Below are positions 17,400 through 26,415 of a stretch of 64,000 nt of DNA, piece by piece; position 1 is the first letter of the stretch; every line of letters starts with the position of its first letter. This stretch comes from Tenacibaculum adriaticum. GTDB lineage: Bacteria > Bacteroidota > Bacteroidia > Flavobacteriales > Flavobacteriaceae. The translations under genes and the position numbers were made by a program. The stretch is from NCBI RefSeq assembly GCF_008124875.1, contig NZ_VNIA01000001.1, forward strand, positions 1,070,721 to 1,134,720, in the 5' to 3' direction. Under the pieces are notes generated by a model. The model had not been told where the DNA came from, made no database searches, and saw nothing but the letters and a program-made list of their open reading frames with translations.

Positions 17400-18497
17400 T
17401 TATCTTCTTCTACTAGATCGAGAGCTACTTCCGCCAGAGGTATTTCTTGAACTTGAATAATTTCTTGAGCTACTAGATGCTGAGCTATTTCTACTTGATG
17501 AGCTACGTGAACTTCTGTTTGAAGAATATTCTCGTGTGTTTCCTTTACTGGAACGTCTTGTTGAACTAGAATTGGTACGAGTACTTTTTGAACGAGCAGT
17601 AGTACCTCCTCTAGAAGTTCTAGTACTTCTTGTGCTTCCGCTTGGTTTATAACCACCAGTCCTAGTTCCTCTAATAGATCTAGTGCTTCTTGTGCTGCGG
17701 TTTGTTCTTGAATCGCTACGCGTATTTCTGGTTGCTCTTGTTGAACGAGTTGAGGTGTTACTTCTTCTATATACGTTTGATGATCGTCTTGATGATGAGG
17801 TGGCTTTACGAGATGAAGTTCTTCTAGAATTAGAAGCTAATGTGCTTCTTCTGTAAGGATTCGACCCTCTTCTAACATTTCTGTAGTAACGATTGTTGTA
17901 ATAACCATATCTATAAGGCGATCCATAATAACCGTAGTTTCTGTAGTATGGAGGATAATAATAAGGATTATAATAACCTACACCAACGTAAAACCCATAG
18001 TCCCAGTAGTAAGGAGAGTGATAAGGATGCCAGTAAGGATTGTAGCCCCACCTGTTATATCCCCAAGGTCTGTACCAGTAAGGATTATCCCAACTATTAT
18101 ATCCGTAACCTAAATTAACATTGATAACAACATCGGTATCAGATTCATATCCCCAAGGTTCGTTTTCATTATAAGAGATTTGTGTTTGAGGTTCTTCTTC
18201 AATATAATCTTCATCCTCGTAATCGTCAGATTTATATTCATCGATATCAGTAATAATATCAGTTCCTTTTAAATCTTCTAAACGTTGTAATTCCTTAGTG
18301 AAATAATTATCGTTATACTCCTTATATTCTTTTTCGTCGGCTATAACAACTCTTCGTTGTGGTTGTTCAACATCTTCATCATATATTCCATCACTACCAG
18401 TAGCAGTTTGTGCTGTTCCGCAAGAAACTAACAACGTCACCATTAGAAATGATAAAATATAAAATGAAAGTTTGGTGTTGGTGTAAGGTGACTTCAT
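17400..18497 (-). CDS. Low-complexity lipoprotein: Tyr/Trp/Pro/Asn-rich middle, Ser/Arg/Thr-rich tail
   Basis: 365 residues from the ATG at 18497. A signal sequence ends in a lipobox (VTLLVSC, Cys at about 27), so it is lipidated. An acidic region (about 30-130) is followed by a Tyr-Trp-Pro-Asn-Gly-rich block (NPYWYRPWGYNRWGYNPYW and similar, about 140-220) and then 140 residues almost only of Ser, Arg, Thr, Gly and Asn. No enzyme motif is visible. The strong positive charge of the tail suggests binding to polyanions or a surface role, which is an inference. Repeated codons make another frame look open too. Confidence 0.8.
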   Translation of the reverse strand: MKSPYTNTKLSFYILSFLMVTLLVSCGTAQTATGSDGIYDEDVEQPQRRVVIADEKEYKEYNDNYFTKELQRLEDLKGTDIITDIDEYKSDDYEDEDYIEEEPQTQISYNENEPWGYESDTDVVINVNLGYGYNSWDNPYWYRPWGYNRWGYNPYWHPYHSPYYWDYGFYVGVGYYNPYYYPPYYRNYGYYGSPYRYGYYNNRYYRNVRRGSNPYRRSTLASNSRRTSSRKATSSSRRSSNVYRRSNTSTRSTRATRNTRSDSRTNRSTRSTRSIRGTRTGGYKPSGSTRSTRTSRGGTTARSKSTRTNSSSTRRSSKGNTREYSSNRSSRSSSSRNSSASSSSRNYSSSRNTSGGSSSRSSRRR

Positions 18498-18560
18498 ATC
18501 TTTTGTTTTTAGGATGAATGTATTCATTTTGTACTTCTTATGCAAAAAACAATTTCTTTG

Positions 18561-18591
18561 TTGGGCTTATTGCCTTTTTAATGTAGTTTTG
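18561..18591 (+). promoter_or_regulatory. proS promoter
   Basis: TTG (18561-18563), 20 bases, TAGTTTTG (18584-18591): a full match to the Bacteroidota housekeeping promoter, leaving a leader of about 45-50 bases before the proS ATG. Confidence 0.7.
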
Positions 18592-18643
18592 CAAACACAA
18601 TTTACGCATAAAAACTTACAAGATTTATGCCAAACTTTTGATT

Positions 18644-20122
18644 ATGAGTAAACATTTAACGAAAAGAACAGAAGATTATTCGAAATGGTATAACGAATTA
18701 GTTGTAAAAGCTGATTTAGCTGAAAACTCAGCAGTAAGAGGTTGTATGGTAATTAAACCTTACGGATATGCAATCTGGGAAAATATGCAAGCAGAATTAG
18801 ATAGAATGTTTAAAGAAACGGGACATCAAAACGCTTATTTCCCTCTTTTTGTACCAAAAAGTTTATTTGAAGCTGAAGAAAAAAATGCAGAAGGTTTTGC
18901 AAAAGAGTGTGCAGTAGTTACACATTATCGTTTGCAAAATGATCCTGATAATCCAGGGAAGTTACGTGTGGATCCTGAAGCAAAGTTAGAAGAAGAACTG
19001 GTTGTTAGGCCAACTTCGGAAGCTATTATTTGGAATACCTATAAAGGATGGATTCAGTCTTATAGAGATTTACCTTTATTAATTAATCAATGGGCAAATG
19101 TTGTTCGTTGGGAAATGCGAACTCGCTTATTTTTACGTACAGCTGAATTTTTATGGCAGGAAGGTCATACAGCTCATACCACCAAAGCAGAAGCATTAGC
19201 AGAGTCTAAACAAATGCAAGAAGTATATGCCAATTTTGCAGAAAATTTTATGGCAATGCCAGTCATTAAGGGCTCAAAATCTGAAAGTGAAAGGTTTGCA
19301 GGTGCGGAAGAAACATTTACTATTGAAGCATTAATGCAAGACGGAAAAGCTTTGCAGGCTGGTACTTCTCACTTCTTAGGACAAAATTTTGCAAAAGCGT
19401 TTGACGTAAAATATACCTCTAAAGAAGGAAAACAAGAATATGTTTGGGCAACTTCTTGGGGAGTTTCTACGCGTTTAATAGGAGGGTTGATTATGACACA
19501 TTCTGATGATGCAGGTTTGGTGTTACCTCCAAAATTGGCACCAATACAAGTTGTTATTGTTCCTATATATAAAGGAGAAGAACAATTAACTGTAATTTCA
19601 GAAAAGGTAAATGTGTTTGTTCAGCAATTAAGAAAAAAAGGAATATCTGTTAAGTTTGATGATAGAGATACTTTAAGACCAGGAGCAAAATTTGCTGAAT
19701 ATGAATTAAAAGGAGTTCCTGTTCGTATTGCAATGGGAAATCGTGATTTGGAAAATGGTACGGTTGAGGTTGCGCGTCGTGATACTTTTGAAAAACAAAC
19801 AGTAAATCAAGATGATTTGGTTAATTATGTAGCTAATTTATTAGAAGAAATTCAAGATAATTTATTTAAAAAAGCCTTGGATTATAGAAATACCCACATA
19901 ACAGAAGTTGATACTTTTGAAGAATTTAAAGATGCAATTGAAAACAAAGGAGGTTTTGTTTCTGCTCATTGGGATGGTACGATTGAAACTGAAGATAAAA
20001 TTAAAGAATTAACAAAAGCAACGATTCGATGCATACCAAATAATGCAAAGAAAGAAGAAGGAATTTGTGTACTAACAGGAGTAAAATCAGGCAGAAGAGT
20101 ACTGTTTGCAAAAGCATATTAA
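18644..20122 (+). CDS. proS: Prolyl-tRNA synthetase, type 3 (archaeal/eukaryotic-like)
   Basis: 492 residues from the ATG at 18644; a TTG two codons upstream is also possible. [19 protein letters not shown] at the start, [16 protein letters not shown] (class II motif 2 region) and [28 protein letters not shown] near residue 270-305 identify the short ProRS without the editing insertion found in E. coli-type enzymes, with a C-terminal anticodon-binding domain and a zinc-like tail region. It charges tRNA-Pro. Single gene, followed by two tRNA-Glu genes. Confidence 0.96.
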   Translation: MSKHLTKRTEDYSKWYNELVVKADLAENSAVRGCMVIKPYGYAIWENMQAELDRMFKETGHQNAYFPLFVPKSLFEAEEKNAEGFAKECAVVTHYRLQNDPDNPGKLRVDPEAKLEEELVVRPTSEAIIWNTYKGWIQSYRDLPLLINQWANVVRWEMRTRLFLRTAEFLWQEGHTAHTTKAEALAESKQMQEVYANFAENFMAMPVIKGSKSESERFAGAEETFTIEALMQDGKALQAGTSHFLGQNFAKAFDVKYTSKEGKQEYVWATSWGVSTRLIGGLIMTHSDDAGLVLPPKLAPIQVVIVPIYKGEEQLTVISEKVNVFVQQLRKKGISVKFDDRDTLRPGAKFAEYELKGVPVRIAMGNRDLENGTVEVARRDTFEKQTVNQDDLVNYVANLLEEIQDNLFKKALDYRNTHITEVDTFEEFKDAIENKGGFVSAHWDGTIETEDKIKELTKATIRCIPNNAKKEEGICVLTGVKSGRRVLFAKAY

Positions 20123-20139
20123 AAAAAACAAAAAAGATG

Positions 20140-20170
20140 TTGTGCAAATTAAAATCTGTTTTTATATTTG
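20140..20170 (+). promoter_or_regulatory. Promoter of the first tRNA-Glu
   Basis: TTG (20140-20142), 20 bases, TATATTTG (20163-20170), followed by CACCCGCAAT, which also follows the second tRNA promoter. Confidence 0.75.
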
Positions 20171-20194
20171 CACCCGCAATTAACAAATTGCAAT

Positions 20195-20266
20195 GGTCCG
20201 TTCGTCTAGGGGTTAGGACGCCAGGTTTTCATCCTGGTAACACGGGTTCGATTCCCGTACGGACTA
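20195..20266 (+). tRNA. tRNA-Glu, anticodon TTC (copy 1)
   Basis: Acceptor GGTCCGT/ACGGACT (G-T first pair), D-arm GTCTAG...GGAC, anticodon stem CCAGG/CCTGG with loop TTTTCAT (anticodon TTC), T-arm ACGGG/CCCGT around TTCGATT, discriminator A. CCA is not encoded. It is identical in sequence to copy 2. Confidence 0.97.
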
Positions 20267-20332
20267 CAAAGTTTTATCAATTTTTTAAAAGTGAAAACTT
20301 TTTATTTAATTGATAATTAAAATTGAAATTAA

Positions 20333-20362
20333 TTGCAGATATAAAAAAGAATTGTATATTTG
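20333..20362 (+). promoter_or_regulatory. Promoter of the second tRNA-Glu
   Basis: TTG (20333-20335), 19 bases, TATATTTG (20355-20362), then the same CACCCGCAAT as copy 1. The second copy may therefore be transcribed on its own and could also drive rpsT. Confidence 0.75.
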
Positions 20363-20387
20363 CACCCGCAATCAGAAGATTGTTATT

Positions 20388-20459
20388 GGTCCGTTCGTCT
20401 AGGGGTTAGGACGCCAGGTTTTCATCCTGGTAACACGGGTTCGATTCCCGTACGGACTA
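20388..20459 (+). tRNA. tRNA-Glu, anticodon TTC (copy 2)
   Basis: Same 72-base sequence and cloverleaf as copy 1, 193 bases downstream. rpsT starts 35 bases after it, without a terminator between them. Confidence 0.97.
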
Positions 20460-20494
20460 CAAAGTTTTTATAAACGTTTAAGAATTTAGAAAAA

Positions 20495-20746
20495 ATGGCA
20501 AATCATAAGTCAACATTAAAAAGAATAAGAAGCAACGAAGCAAAACGCTTAAGAAATAAATATCAGCATAAAACTACACGTAATGCTGTTAGAAATTTAA
20601 GAGCTACGACAGATAAGAAGGAAGCAGAAGGAATGTTTTCGACAGTTGTTTCTATGTTAGATAAATTAGCAAAGAACAATATTATTCATAAGAATAAAGC
20701 AGCAAATTTAAAGTCTAAATTGGCTAAATACGTTGCAGCTTTATAA
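20495..20746 (+). CDS. rpsT: 30S ribosomal protein S20
   Basis: 83 residues, very basic and helical, starting [21 protein letters not shown], the standard S20 N-terminus that binds 16S rRNA. Usual length. No separate promoter is evident between it and the second tRNA-Glu, so the two are likely cotranscribed. A strong hairpin follows. Confidence 0.97.
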   Translation: MANHKSTLKRIRSNEAKRLRNKYQHKTTRNAVRNLRATTDKKEAEGMFSTVVSMLDKLAKNNIIHKNKAANLKSKLAKYVAAL

Positions 20747-20767
20747 AGAGTTTTAAGGTTAGTTAAT

Positions 20768-20799
20768 AAAAAGCGCTCCAATTTATTGGAGCGCTTTTT
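20768..20799. terminator. Shared terminator of rpsT and rodA
   Basis: A 15-bp stem (AAAAAGCGCTCCAAT and its complement) with a two-base loop lies between two convergent genes and has T-runs on both strands. Confidence 0.9.
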
Positions 20800-20831
20800 A
20801 TTTTGTGTGATTTTTTGATTAAAAAATATCT

Positions 20832-22109
20832 CTACCAGTCGTATTTTTTGTGAGCATCTAGTCTTATAAAAATAAATAGGAGTAAAGTGAAACCCCACAA
20901 GCCAGAACCGCCATAACTGAAAAAAGGAAGCGGTATACCTACAGTTGGTAATAAACCAATTACCATACCTATATTTACAATTACATGAAAAAATAAAATG
21001 GAGGCAATTCCATAACCATAAATACGTCCAAATTTATTAGTGTGTTTTTCTGCCAAATAAATTATTCTGTAAAGGAGAAATATAAATAATATTATAACTA
21101 CACTACTGCCTAAAAACCCCCATTCTTCACCAACAGTACTAAAGATGTAATCAGTATGTTGTTCGGGTACAAAATCGCCTTGTGTTCTATCTCCTTGTAA
21201 ATATCCTTTTCCTAAAAAACCCCCAGAACTAATTGTTAATTCTGATTGATATGAATTGTAGCCAATGTTTTTTGTATCTACTTTTCTTCCTAAAAGGACA
21301 TCAAAACGATCCCGATGTCTTTGTTCAAAAATATTATTATAAGCAAATCCTACTCCTAAAATAAATAAACCTACAGCACCATAAATAAATAAGAATCGTA
21401 ATCCGTTGAAGCGTAAAAATTGTTTGTTTTTGTATATCCCATACAGTATAAAAATTGTAATTAATCCAAAGCTAACCAATAAGATTATTTTAGAGCCAAA
21501 AAATAGTGTTAGCAAGAATAGTAAAATAGCTAAAAAGCCTAAAATTATGTAAGATAATGTTAGTCCCTCTCTATTCAAAACAAAAAAGAAAGACAAATAG
21601 ATTAGTGCAGATCCAGGGTCAGGTTGAAGAGTGATAAAAAAAGCTGGCGTAAAAATGATGATAAATGCTTTTATTTGATTTTTCATCAGTTTCAAATTGT
21701 ATTGTCTATCACTCATCAGTTTAGCAACTGCTAAAGCTGTAAATGCTTTTGCGAACTCTGAAGGTTGTATACCAATACCACCAAAGTTATACCATGAGGT
21801 TGCTCCATTAATGTTTTTACCGAATAAAAACAAACCTATAAGGGAAGTAATAGAAATAAGGTACAAAAGACTTGCAAACCTTTCGTAAAACTTAGAGTTA
21901 AAGAATAAAATGAATATGATTAAAGGAATACTCAAAGAAATCCAAAGAAGTTGTTTACCATATTTGGTAGACATATCAAATATTTCTTGAGAAGTATCAG
22001 TTGAAGATGCTGCATAAATATTCATCCAACCGAAACCGACTAAAACAAAGTATAGTAAAATTAACAACCAATCAAGGTTTAAGAATATGTTGTTCTTTTC
22101 CTGTCTCAA
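20832..22109 (-). CDS. rodA: Rod-shape SEDS glycosyltransferase RodA
   Basis: 425 residues, about ten membrane segments. SEDS motifs are present: WYNFGGIGIQPSEFAK, the long loop with HTDYIFSTVGEEWGFLGS, and GIPLPFFSYGGSGLWG near the end. RodA polymerises glycan strands for elongation with PBP2, which is encoded just upstream and overlaps by 38 bases. The start is TTG at 22109 (protein begins with RQEKNNIFLNLDWLLILLY), the usual flavobacterial RodA N-terminus; no ATG is near. Last gene of the mre operon. Confidence 0.94.
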   Translation of the reverse strand: MRQEKNNIFLNLDWLLILLYFVLVGFGWMNIYAASSTDTSQEIFDMSTKYGKQLLWISLSIPLIIFILFFNSKFYERFASLLYLISITSLIGLFLFGKNINGATSWYNFGGIGIQPSEFAKAFTALAVAKLMSDRQYNLKLMKNQIKAFIIIFTPAFFITLQPDPGSALIYLSFFFVLNREGLTLSYIILGFLAILLFLLTLFFGSKIILLVSFGLITIFILYGIYKNKQFLRFNGLRFLFIYGAVGLFILGVGFAYNNIFEQRHRDRFDVLLGRKVDTKNIGYNSYQSELTISSGGFLGKGYLQGDRTQGDFVPEQHTDYIFSTVGEEWGFLGSSVVIILFIFLLYRIIYLAEKHTNKFGRIYGYGIASILFFHVIVNIGMVIGLLPTVGIPLPFFSYGGSGLWGFTLLLFIFIRLDAHKKYDW

Positions 22110-23970
22110 GTGAATCTGGGATTTGTAATTGTTTATTGTATATTTCTTGCAAACTCAAATTTAGCATTCGTTCTTCAATATGCTTGCGTTCTGTAGTTCC
22201 ATTTAAATATTTTTCAATCATTAAACTTGTAATTGGAGCAGCTATGGTAGCACCATAACCACCATTTTCAACAAATACAGCTAAAGCTATTTTAGGGTTG
22301 TCTTTTGGCGCAAAAGCTATTAAAATTGAATGATCTTGTAGTTTTACCTTTTGTCCATTAATCTTGGTAAAATTTTCAACAGTACCGGTTTTTCCACAAA
22401 TATCAATACCTTTAACTTGACTCCATTTCCCAGTTCCAGTTTTAAAAACATCACTCATGGCTTCAATAGCTATTGGGAAATATTTTGCGTCTACAGAAGT
22501 TTTTTTAGGAATTGTATACGCGGTATCTAATATTCCTTTTTTATTTATACTTTTAACTATATGGGGGGTATAATAAAAACCTTTATTAGCAATAGCTGCA
22601 GTAGCATTTGCTAATTGTATAGGTGTTGTTTGAATTTCTCCTTGACCAATGGCGTTTGATATTGTCGTGGTTGCTCCCCAACTATACTTATTTCTATCAG
22701 AATAGTATTTTGCATCAGGTATTAATCCTTTTTGACCTACGGGTAAGTCGTATCCTAGAAAATTACCTAAACCAAAGCTTTTAACATGGTTGCTCCATAT
22801 ATCAAAACCAACCTCAGTATCTTCATATTTATCGATAATTTTACGATATATAGTAGCAAAGTAGCTATTACAAGATTTAGAAATTGCTTTTTTTATTCGA
22901 ATTGGTCTCCCAACAATTCCACAATGGCAGCCCATGAATTCATTTTTTCGATGACCATAACGATAACCATGATAGCATTTTACAGAGAAATTTTCGTCGA
23001 TTACTTCTTCTTGTAAACCAATTAAACCATTAATAATTTTAAAAGGAGACCCAGGCGAATATACACCTTGTAATCCTCTATCGTAAGTTGGATTGTTAAT
23101 TGTATCACCAAATAGTCTAGTTGAGTTTACAGAACGATCCCTACCAACCATCATGTTTGGATCGTAGGAAGGAGCAGTGATTAAAGCTAAAATTTCTCCA
23201 GTACTTGGTTCTATGGCTACAATACCTCCTCTTTTTCCAGTCATTAATTTTTCTCCATATTCTTGAAGATTAACGTCTATTGTTAATGTTAAATCTTTAC
23301 CAGCAACAGCCAGAGTATCATATTTCCCTTTTTTATATCTACCAGTTATTTTGTTAAGATTATTTCGCTTTAAATGCTTTTTACCTTTAATACCTCTTAA
23401 TTCTTTTTCGTATTGTTTTTCTACTCCCCACCAACCTATAAGTTCTCCTTGTTCATAATAATCACTATTCTTAGCAACACGCTCATTAACTTCACTAATA
23501 TATCCTAAAACATTAGCTGCGGATTTTATTGGATAGTTGCGAATAATACGTTTTTGAATATAAAATCCTTTAAACTTATGTAATTTTTCTTGTAAAAAAG
23601 CAAAATCGTCTTTGGCTAATTGTTTTACGAATACAGATGGAAGCCAACGAGCATAGTTTTCTGCTTTTTTTACTTTATGGATAAAATCTTCTTTAGTTAT
23701 TTTTAATAAAGAACAAAATTGAAGAGTATCAATAACTTTTACTTCTTTGGGAATAATCATTACATCGTATGATAGCTGATTCGCTACGAGTAATTTCCCA
23801 TTTCTATCATAAATATATCCACGTTCTGGATAATCATATTCAATTTTTACCGCAGCACTTTGTATCGGATTAGAATTTCCACCACGTAGTATTTGTAGTT
23901 GAAATAATCTACCAATGTATATAAAACCAATTATGGTTATTAAAAAAAGGAGTAAAAAACTTCTTTTCAC
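22072..23970 (-). CDS. mrdA: Penicillin-binding protein 2 (elongasome transpeptidase)
   Basis: 632 residues with an N-terminal membrane anchor (about 4-26), a dimerisation domain and a transpeptidase domain. All three active-site motifs are present: S308-P-F-K311, S366-C-N368 and K527-T-G529. Between the first two motifs there are Cys332, Cys348 and Cys350 with two His, matching the place of the zinc site known in some PBP2 enzymes. It makes cross-links in the lateral wall with RodA. Three bases separate it from mreD. Confidence 0.95.
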   Translation of the reverse strand: MKRSFLLLFLITIIGFIYIGRLFQLQILRGGNSNPIQSAAVKIEYDYPERGYIYDRNGKLLVANQLSYDVMIIPKEVKVIDTLQFCSLLKITKEDFIHKVKKAENYARWLPSVFVKQLAKDDFAFLQEKLHKFKGFYIQKRIIRNYPIKSAANVLGYISEVNERVAKNSDYYEQGELIGWWGVEKQYEKELRGIKGKKHLKRNNLNKITGRYKKGKYDTLAVAGKDLTLTIDVNLQEYGEKLMTGKRGGIVAIEPSTGEILALITAPSYDPNMMVGRDRSVNSTRLFGDTINNPTYDRGLQGVYSPGSPFKIINGLIGLQEEVIDENFSVKCYHGYRYGHRKNEFMGCHCGIVGRPIRIKKAISKSCNSYFATIYRKIIDKYEDTEVGFDIWSNHVKSFGLGNFLGYDLPVGQKGLIPDAKYYSDRNKYSWGATTTISNAIGQGEIQTTPIQLANATAAIANKGFYYTPHIVKSINKKGILDTAYTIPKKTSVDAKYFPIAIEAMSDVFKTGTGKWSQVKGIDICGKTGTVENFTKINGQKVKLQDHSILIAFAPKDNPKIALAVFVENGGYGATIAAPITSLMIEKYLNGTTERKHIEERMLNLSLQEIYNKQLQIPDSLETGKEQHILKP

Positions 23971-23973
23971 TTT

Positions 23974-24477
23974 TTATTGTTTTCGGCTAAATATAAAACT
24001 TCCTAAAAAATATAATACTAACGTAAAAATACTTGATAAAAGTGTGTTGGTTATAACATTTGAAAAATTATGAAAACTAAAGTTAGTTAAACTAAATAAA
24101 ATGAAGTGATGAACGACAGTTAAAATAACTGTAAAATTGAAAATTTTACCAAAAGGTTCTTGTTCTAGTGTAAAGAAATCAAAATCAGTATCTGTTTTTT
24201 GAAAAACCATTCTGAAAATATAGATACGAATAAACGCTATAAATAAAGTAGCGAAAGCATGAATTCCTCCAGAATTTGAGAAAAAATCAACAAAAAGACC
24301 AAGTAAGAAAGAAAGAGTTAACAAGGAAAATCTTTTCTTTTTAAAAGGAAACAAAAATACAAATACTATGTACAAATAAGGGTTTACATAACCAAACAAT
24401 AAAATATTATTTAAGATAAGTACTTGTAAAAACAACAAGAAAAAGAATAAAAAAGTTAGGTAAAGGGTTTTATTCAT
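23974..24477 (-). CDS. mreD: Rod-shape determining membrane protein MreD
   Basis: 167 residues with five or six hydrophobic segments and little else; the VFLFPFKKKRFSLLTLSFLLGLFVDFFSNSGG region (about 38-70) is the recognisable part of the family. MreD links MreC to the wall synthases. Identification rests on topology and its place between mreC (overlap eight bases) and mrdA. Confidence 0.88.
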   Translation of the reverse strand: MNKTLYLTFLFFFLLFLQVLILNNILLFGYVNPYLYIVFVFLFPFKKKRFSLLTLSFLLGLFVDFFSNSGGIHAFATLFIAFIRIYIFRMVFQKTDTDFDFFTLEQEPFGKIFNFTVILTVVHHFILFSLTNFSFHNFSNVITNTLLSSIFTLVLYFLGSFIFSRKQ

Positions 24478-25300
24478 CTGGTGTTTTTTCTAAATTTTCA
24501 ATTTCTTTTTTGTCTAAGTTTTTAATAATATAAACATATCCTAAGTTGCTCATGTCGTTAAATAACTTAATGTTAATAGTGTTTAAAGCAGATGCCTTTG
24601 TTGGAATATCCATTACGGTTCCTATAAGAATTCCTTCAGGAAAAATAGTAGATTTACCACCTGTAATAATAGTATCGCCAACTTTATAAACAGCTTGTCT
24701 TGGTATATCAGTTAACTGCACAACATTATAATCTTTAGTATTCCAAGTAACACTTCCGAAAAAGTTATTTTTTATAAAACGTGCATTAATTTTACTATTT
24801 CTATTTAATATAGATTGTACTCTAGCATAAGAACTAGAGGCATCATCGGTAATGCCAATAATACCTTTACTATTTACTACAGCTAATTCTGTTTGAACTC
24901 CATGATTTTCTCCTCTATTAATGGTTAAAAAATTATAAGATTTATGAAATTCATTTTTCAAAATTTTGCCATTAATATATTCGTATTGTTGATTAAATAT
25001 AGAGTCCTTAACTACAATATTTCTTACGCTATCATTACTAATAAGTTGATATTTAGCTAATTTATTTTTCAGCTTTTTATTTTCTTCTGATAAAATCTCG
25101 TTCTGAGATTTTAATTTTAAATATTCTGAAATAGCGTTAGTTTTACTGTAGATCGTACCTGTTATAGAGTTGGTAGAATTTATAAATTTACTTTTATGAA
25201 AGCTATGGTTATTTATTATTAAGACAAGCGCAATAATTTGCAACAGCAAAAAGTACAGAAAATACTTATACCTCTGAATGAAAAAAATAAGCTGTTGCAT
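24470..25300 (-). CDS. mreC: Rod-shape determining protein MreC
   Basis: 276 residues: one membrane segment at about 10-32, a short coiled coil (about 60-85, LKSQNEILSEENKKLKNKL), then the beta-rich periplasmic domain with FLTINRGENHGVQTELAV VNSKGIIG, typical of MreC. It scaffolds PBP2 and RodA. Seven bases separate it from mreB. Confidence 0.92.
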   Translation of the reverse strand: MQQLIFFIQRYKYFLYFLLLQIIALVLIINNHSFHKSKFINSTNSITGTIYSKTNAISEYLKLKSQNEILSEENKKLKNKLAKYQLISNDSVRNIVVKDSIFNQQYEYINGKILKNEFHKSYNFLTINRGENHGVQTELAVVNSKGIIGITDDASSSYARVQSILNRNSKINARFIKNNFFGSVTWNTKDYNVVQLTDIPRQAVYKVGDTIITGGKSTIFPEGILIGTVMDIPTKASALNTINIKLFNDMSNLGYVYIIKNLDKKEIENLEKTPDE

Positions 25301-25307
25301 AAAACGA

Positions 25308-26336
25308 TTACTTTATCAATACGCTTTTGTATTTGTTTAAATCTTTTAATGCAATTCCAGTACCACGAACAACAGCTCTCAACGGATCTTCTGCAACATA
25401 AACTGGTAAGTCTGTTTTACGAGACAAGCGTTTATCTAAACCACGCAACATAGATCCACCACCAGCAAGATAAATTCCTGTATTGTAAATATCAGCAGCT
25501 AATTCAGGTGGAGTTTTAGATAGAGTTTCCATAACTGCATCTTCAATACGAAGAATTGACTTATCCAAAGCTTTGGCAATTTCCCTATATGAAACCTGTA
25601 CTTGTTTTGGTTTACCACTTAATAAATCACGACCTTGAACCATCATATCTTCAGGAGCATCGTCTAAGTCTTCTGTAGCAGAACCAATCTGAATTTTAAT
25701 TTTTTCAGCAGTAGTTTCACCAACATGTAAGTTGTGTTGAGTTCTCATATAATACATGATGTCGCTCGTGAATAAATCTCCTGCAACTTTTACAGACTGA
25801 TCACAAACAATACCCGCTAGAGCAATTACGGCAATTTCTGTTGTACCACCACCTATATCGATAATCATATTCCCTTTTGGCTCCATAATATCTATGCCTA
25901 CACCAATGGCAGCTGCCATTGGTTCGAAGATAAGATATATTTCTTTTGCATTCATATGACGGGCAGAATCAATTACCGCACGTTTTTCAACCTCAGTAAT
26001 ACCTGATGGAATACAAATTACCATTCGTAATGAAGGAGGGAATATTTTTTTTCTAATTGCAGGAATTTGTTTTACAAATTCTTTAATCATCTCTTCAGAA
26101 GCTTGAAAATCCGCAATTACTCCGTCTTTAAGAGGACGTATAGTTTTTATATTTTCATGAGTTTTTCCTTGCATTTGGCGAGCATCTTGCCCTGTTGCAA
26201 TAATTTTCCCAGTCATTCTATTACGAGCAACAATCGACGGACTGTCAATTACAACTTTGCCATTATGGATTATTAACGTGTTTGCTGTACCTAAATCGAT
26301 AGCAATATCTTCCGTCATAAAATCGAAAAATCCCAT
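25308..26336 (-). CDS. mreB: Actin-like cell shape protein MreB
   Basis: 342 residues, the normal MreB length. The phosphate-1 loop DLGTANTLI (about 14-22), IDIGGGTTEIAVI (about 158) and the adenosine loop TGIYLAGGGSMLRGL (about 285) are intact, and the N-terminal amphipathic MGFFDFMTED segment is the usual membrane contact. It organises lateral wall growth with MreC, MreD, PBP2 and RodA, all encoded downstream in one operon. Confidence 0.97.
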   Translation of the reverse strand: MGFFDFMTEDIAIDLGTANTLIIHNGKVVIDSPSIVARNRMTGKIIATGQDARQMQGKTHENIKTIRPLKDGVIADFQASEEMIKEFVKQIPAIRKKIFPPSLRMVICIPSGITEVEKRAVIDSARHMNAKEIYLIFEPMAAAIGVGIDIMEPKGNMIIDIGGGTTEIAVIALAGIVCDQSVKVAGDLFTSDIMYYMRTQHNLHVGETTAEKIKIQIGSATEDLDDAPEDMMVQGRDLLSGKPKQVQVSYREIAKALDKSILRIEDAVMETLSKTPPELAADIYNTGIYLAGGGSMLRGLDKRLSRKTDLPVYVAEDPLRAVVRGTGIALKDLNKYKSVLIK

Positions 26337-26415
26337 AAATTATTTTTGTTTTTTCTAAAATTGATGTATTCTCACAAATCTATAAAAAAATATGTTAGAA
26401 TTTACTTCAAAATTA

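Noticed and set aside
17381..17656. Open frame overlapping the end of the low-complexity lipoprotein gene
   Set aside because: It is produced by repeated codons of the Ser/Arg tail read in another frame; no start signals or recognisable protein.
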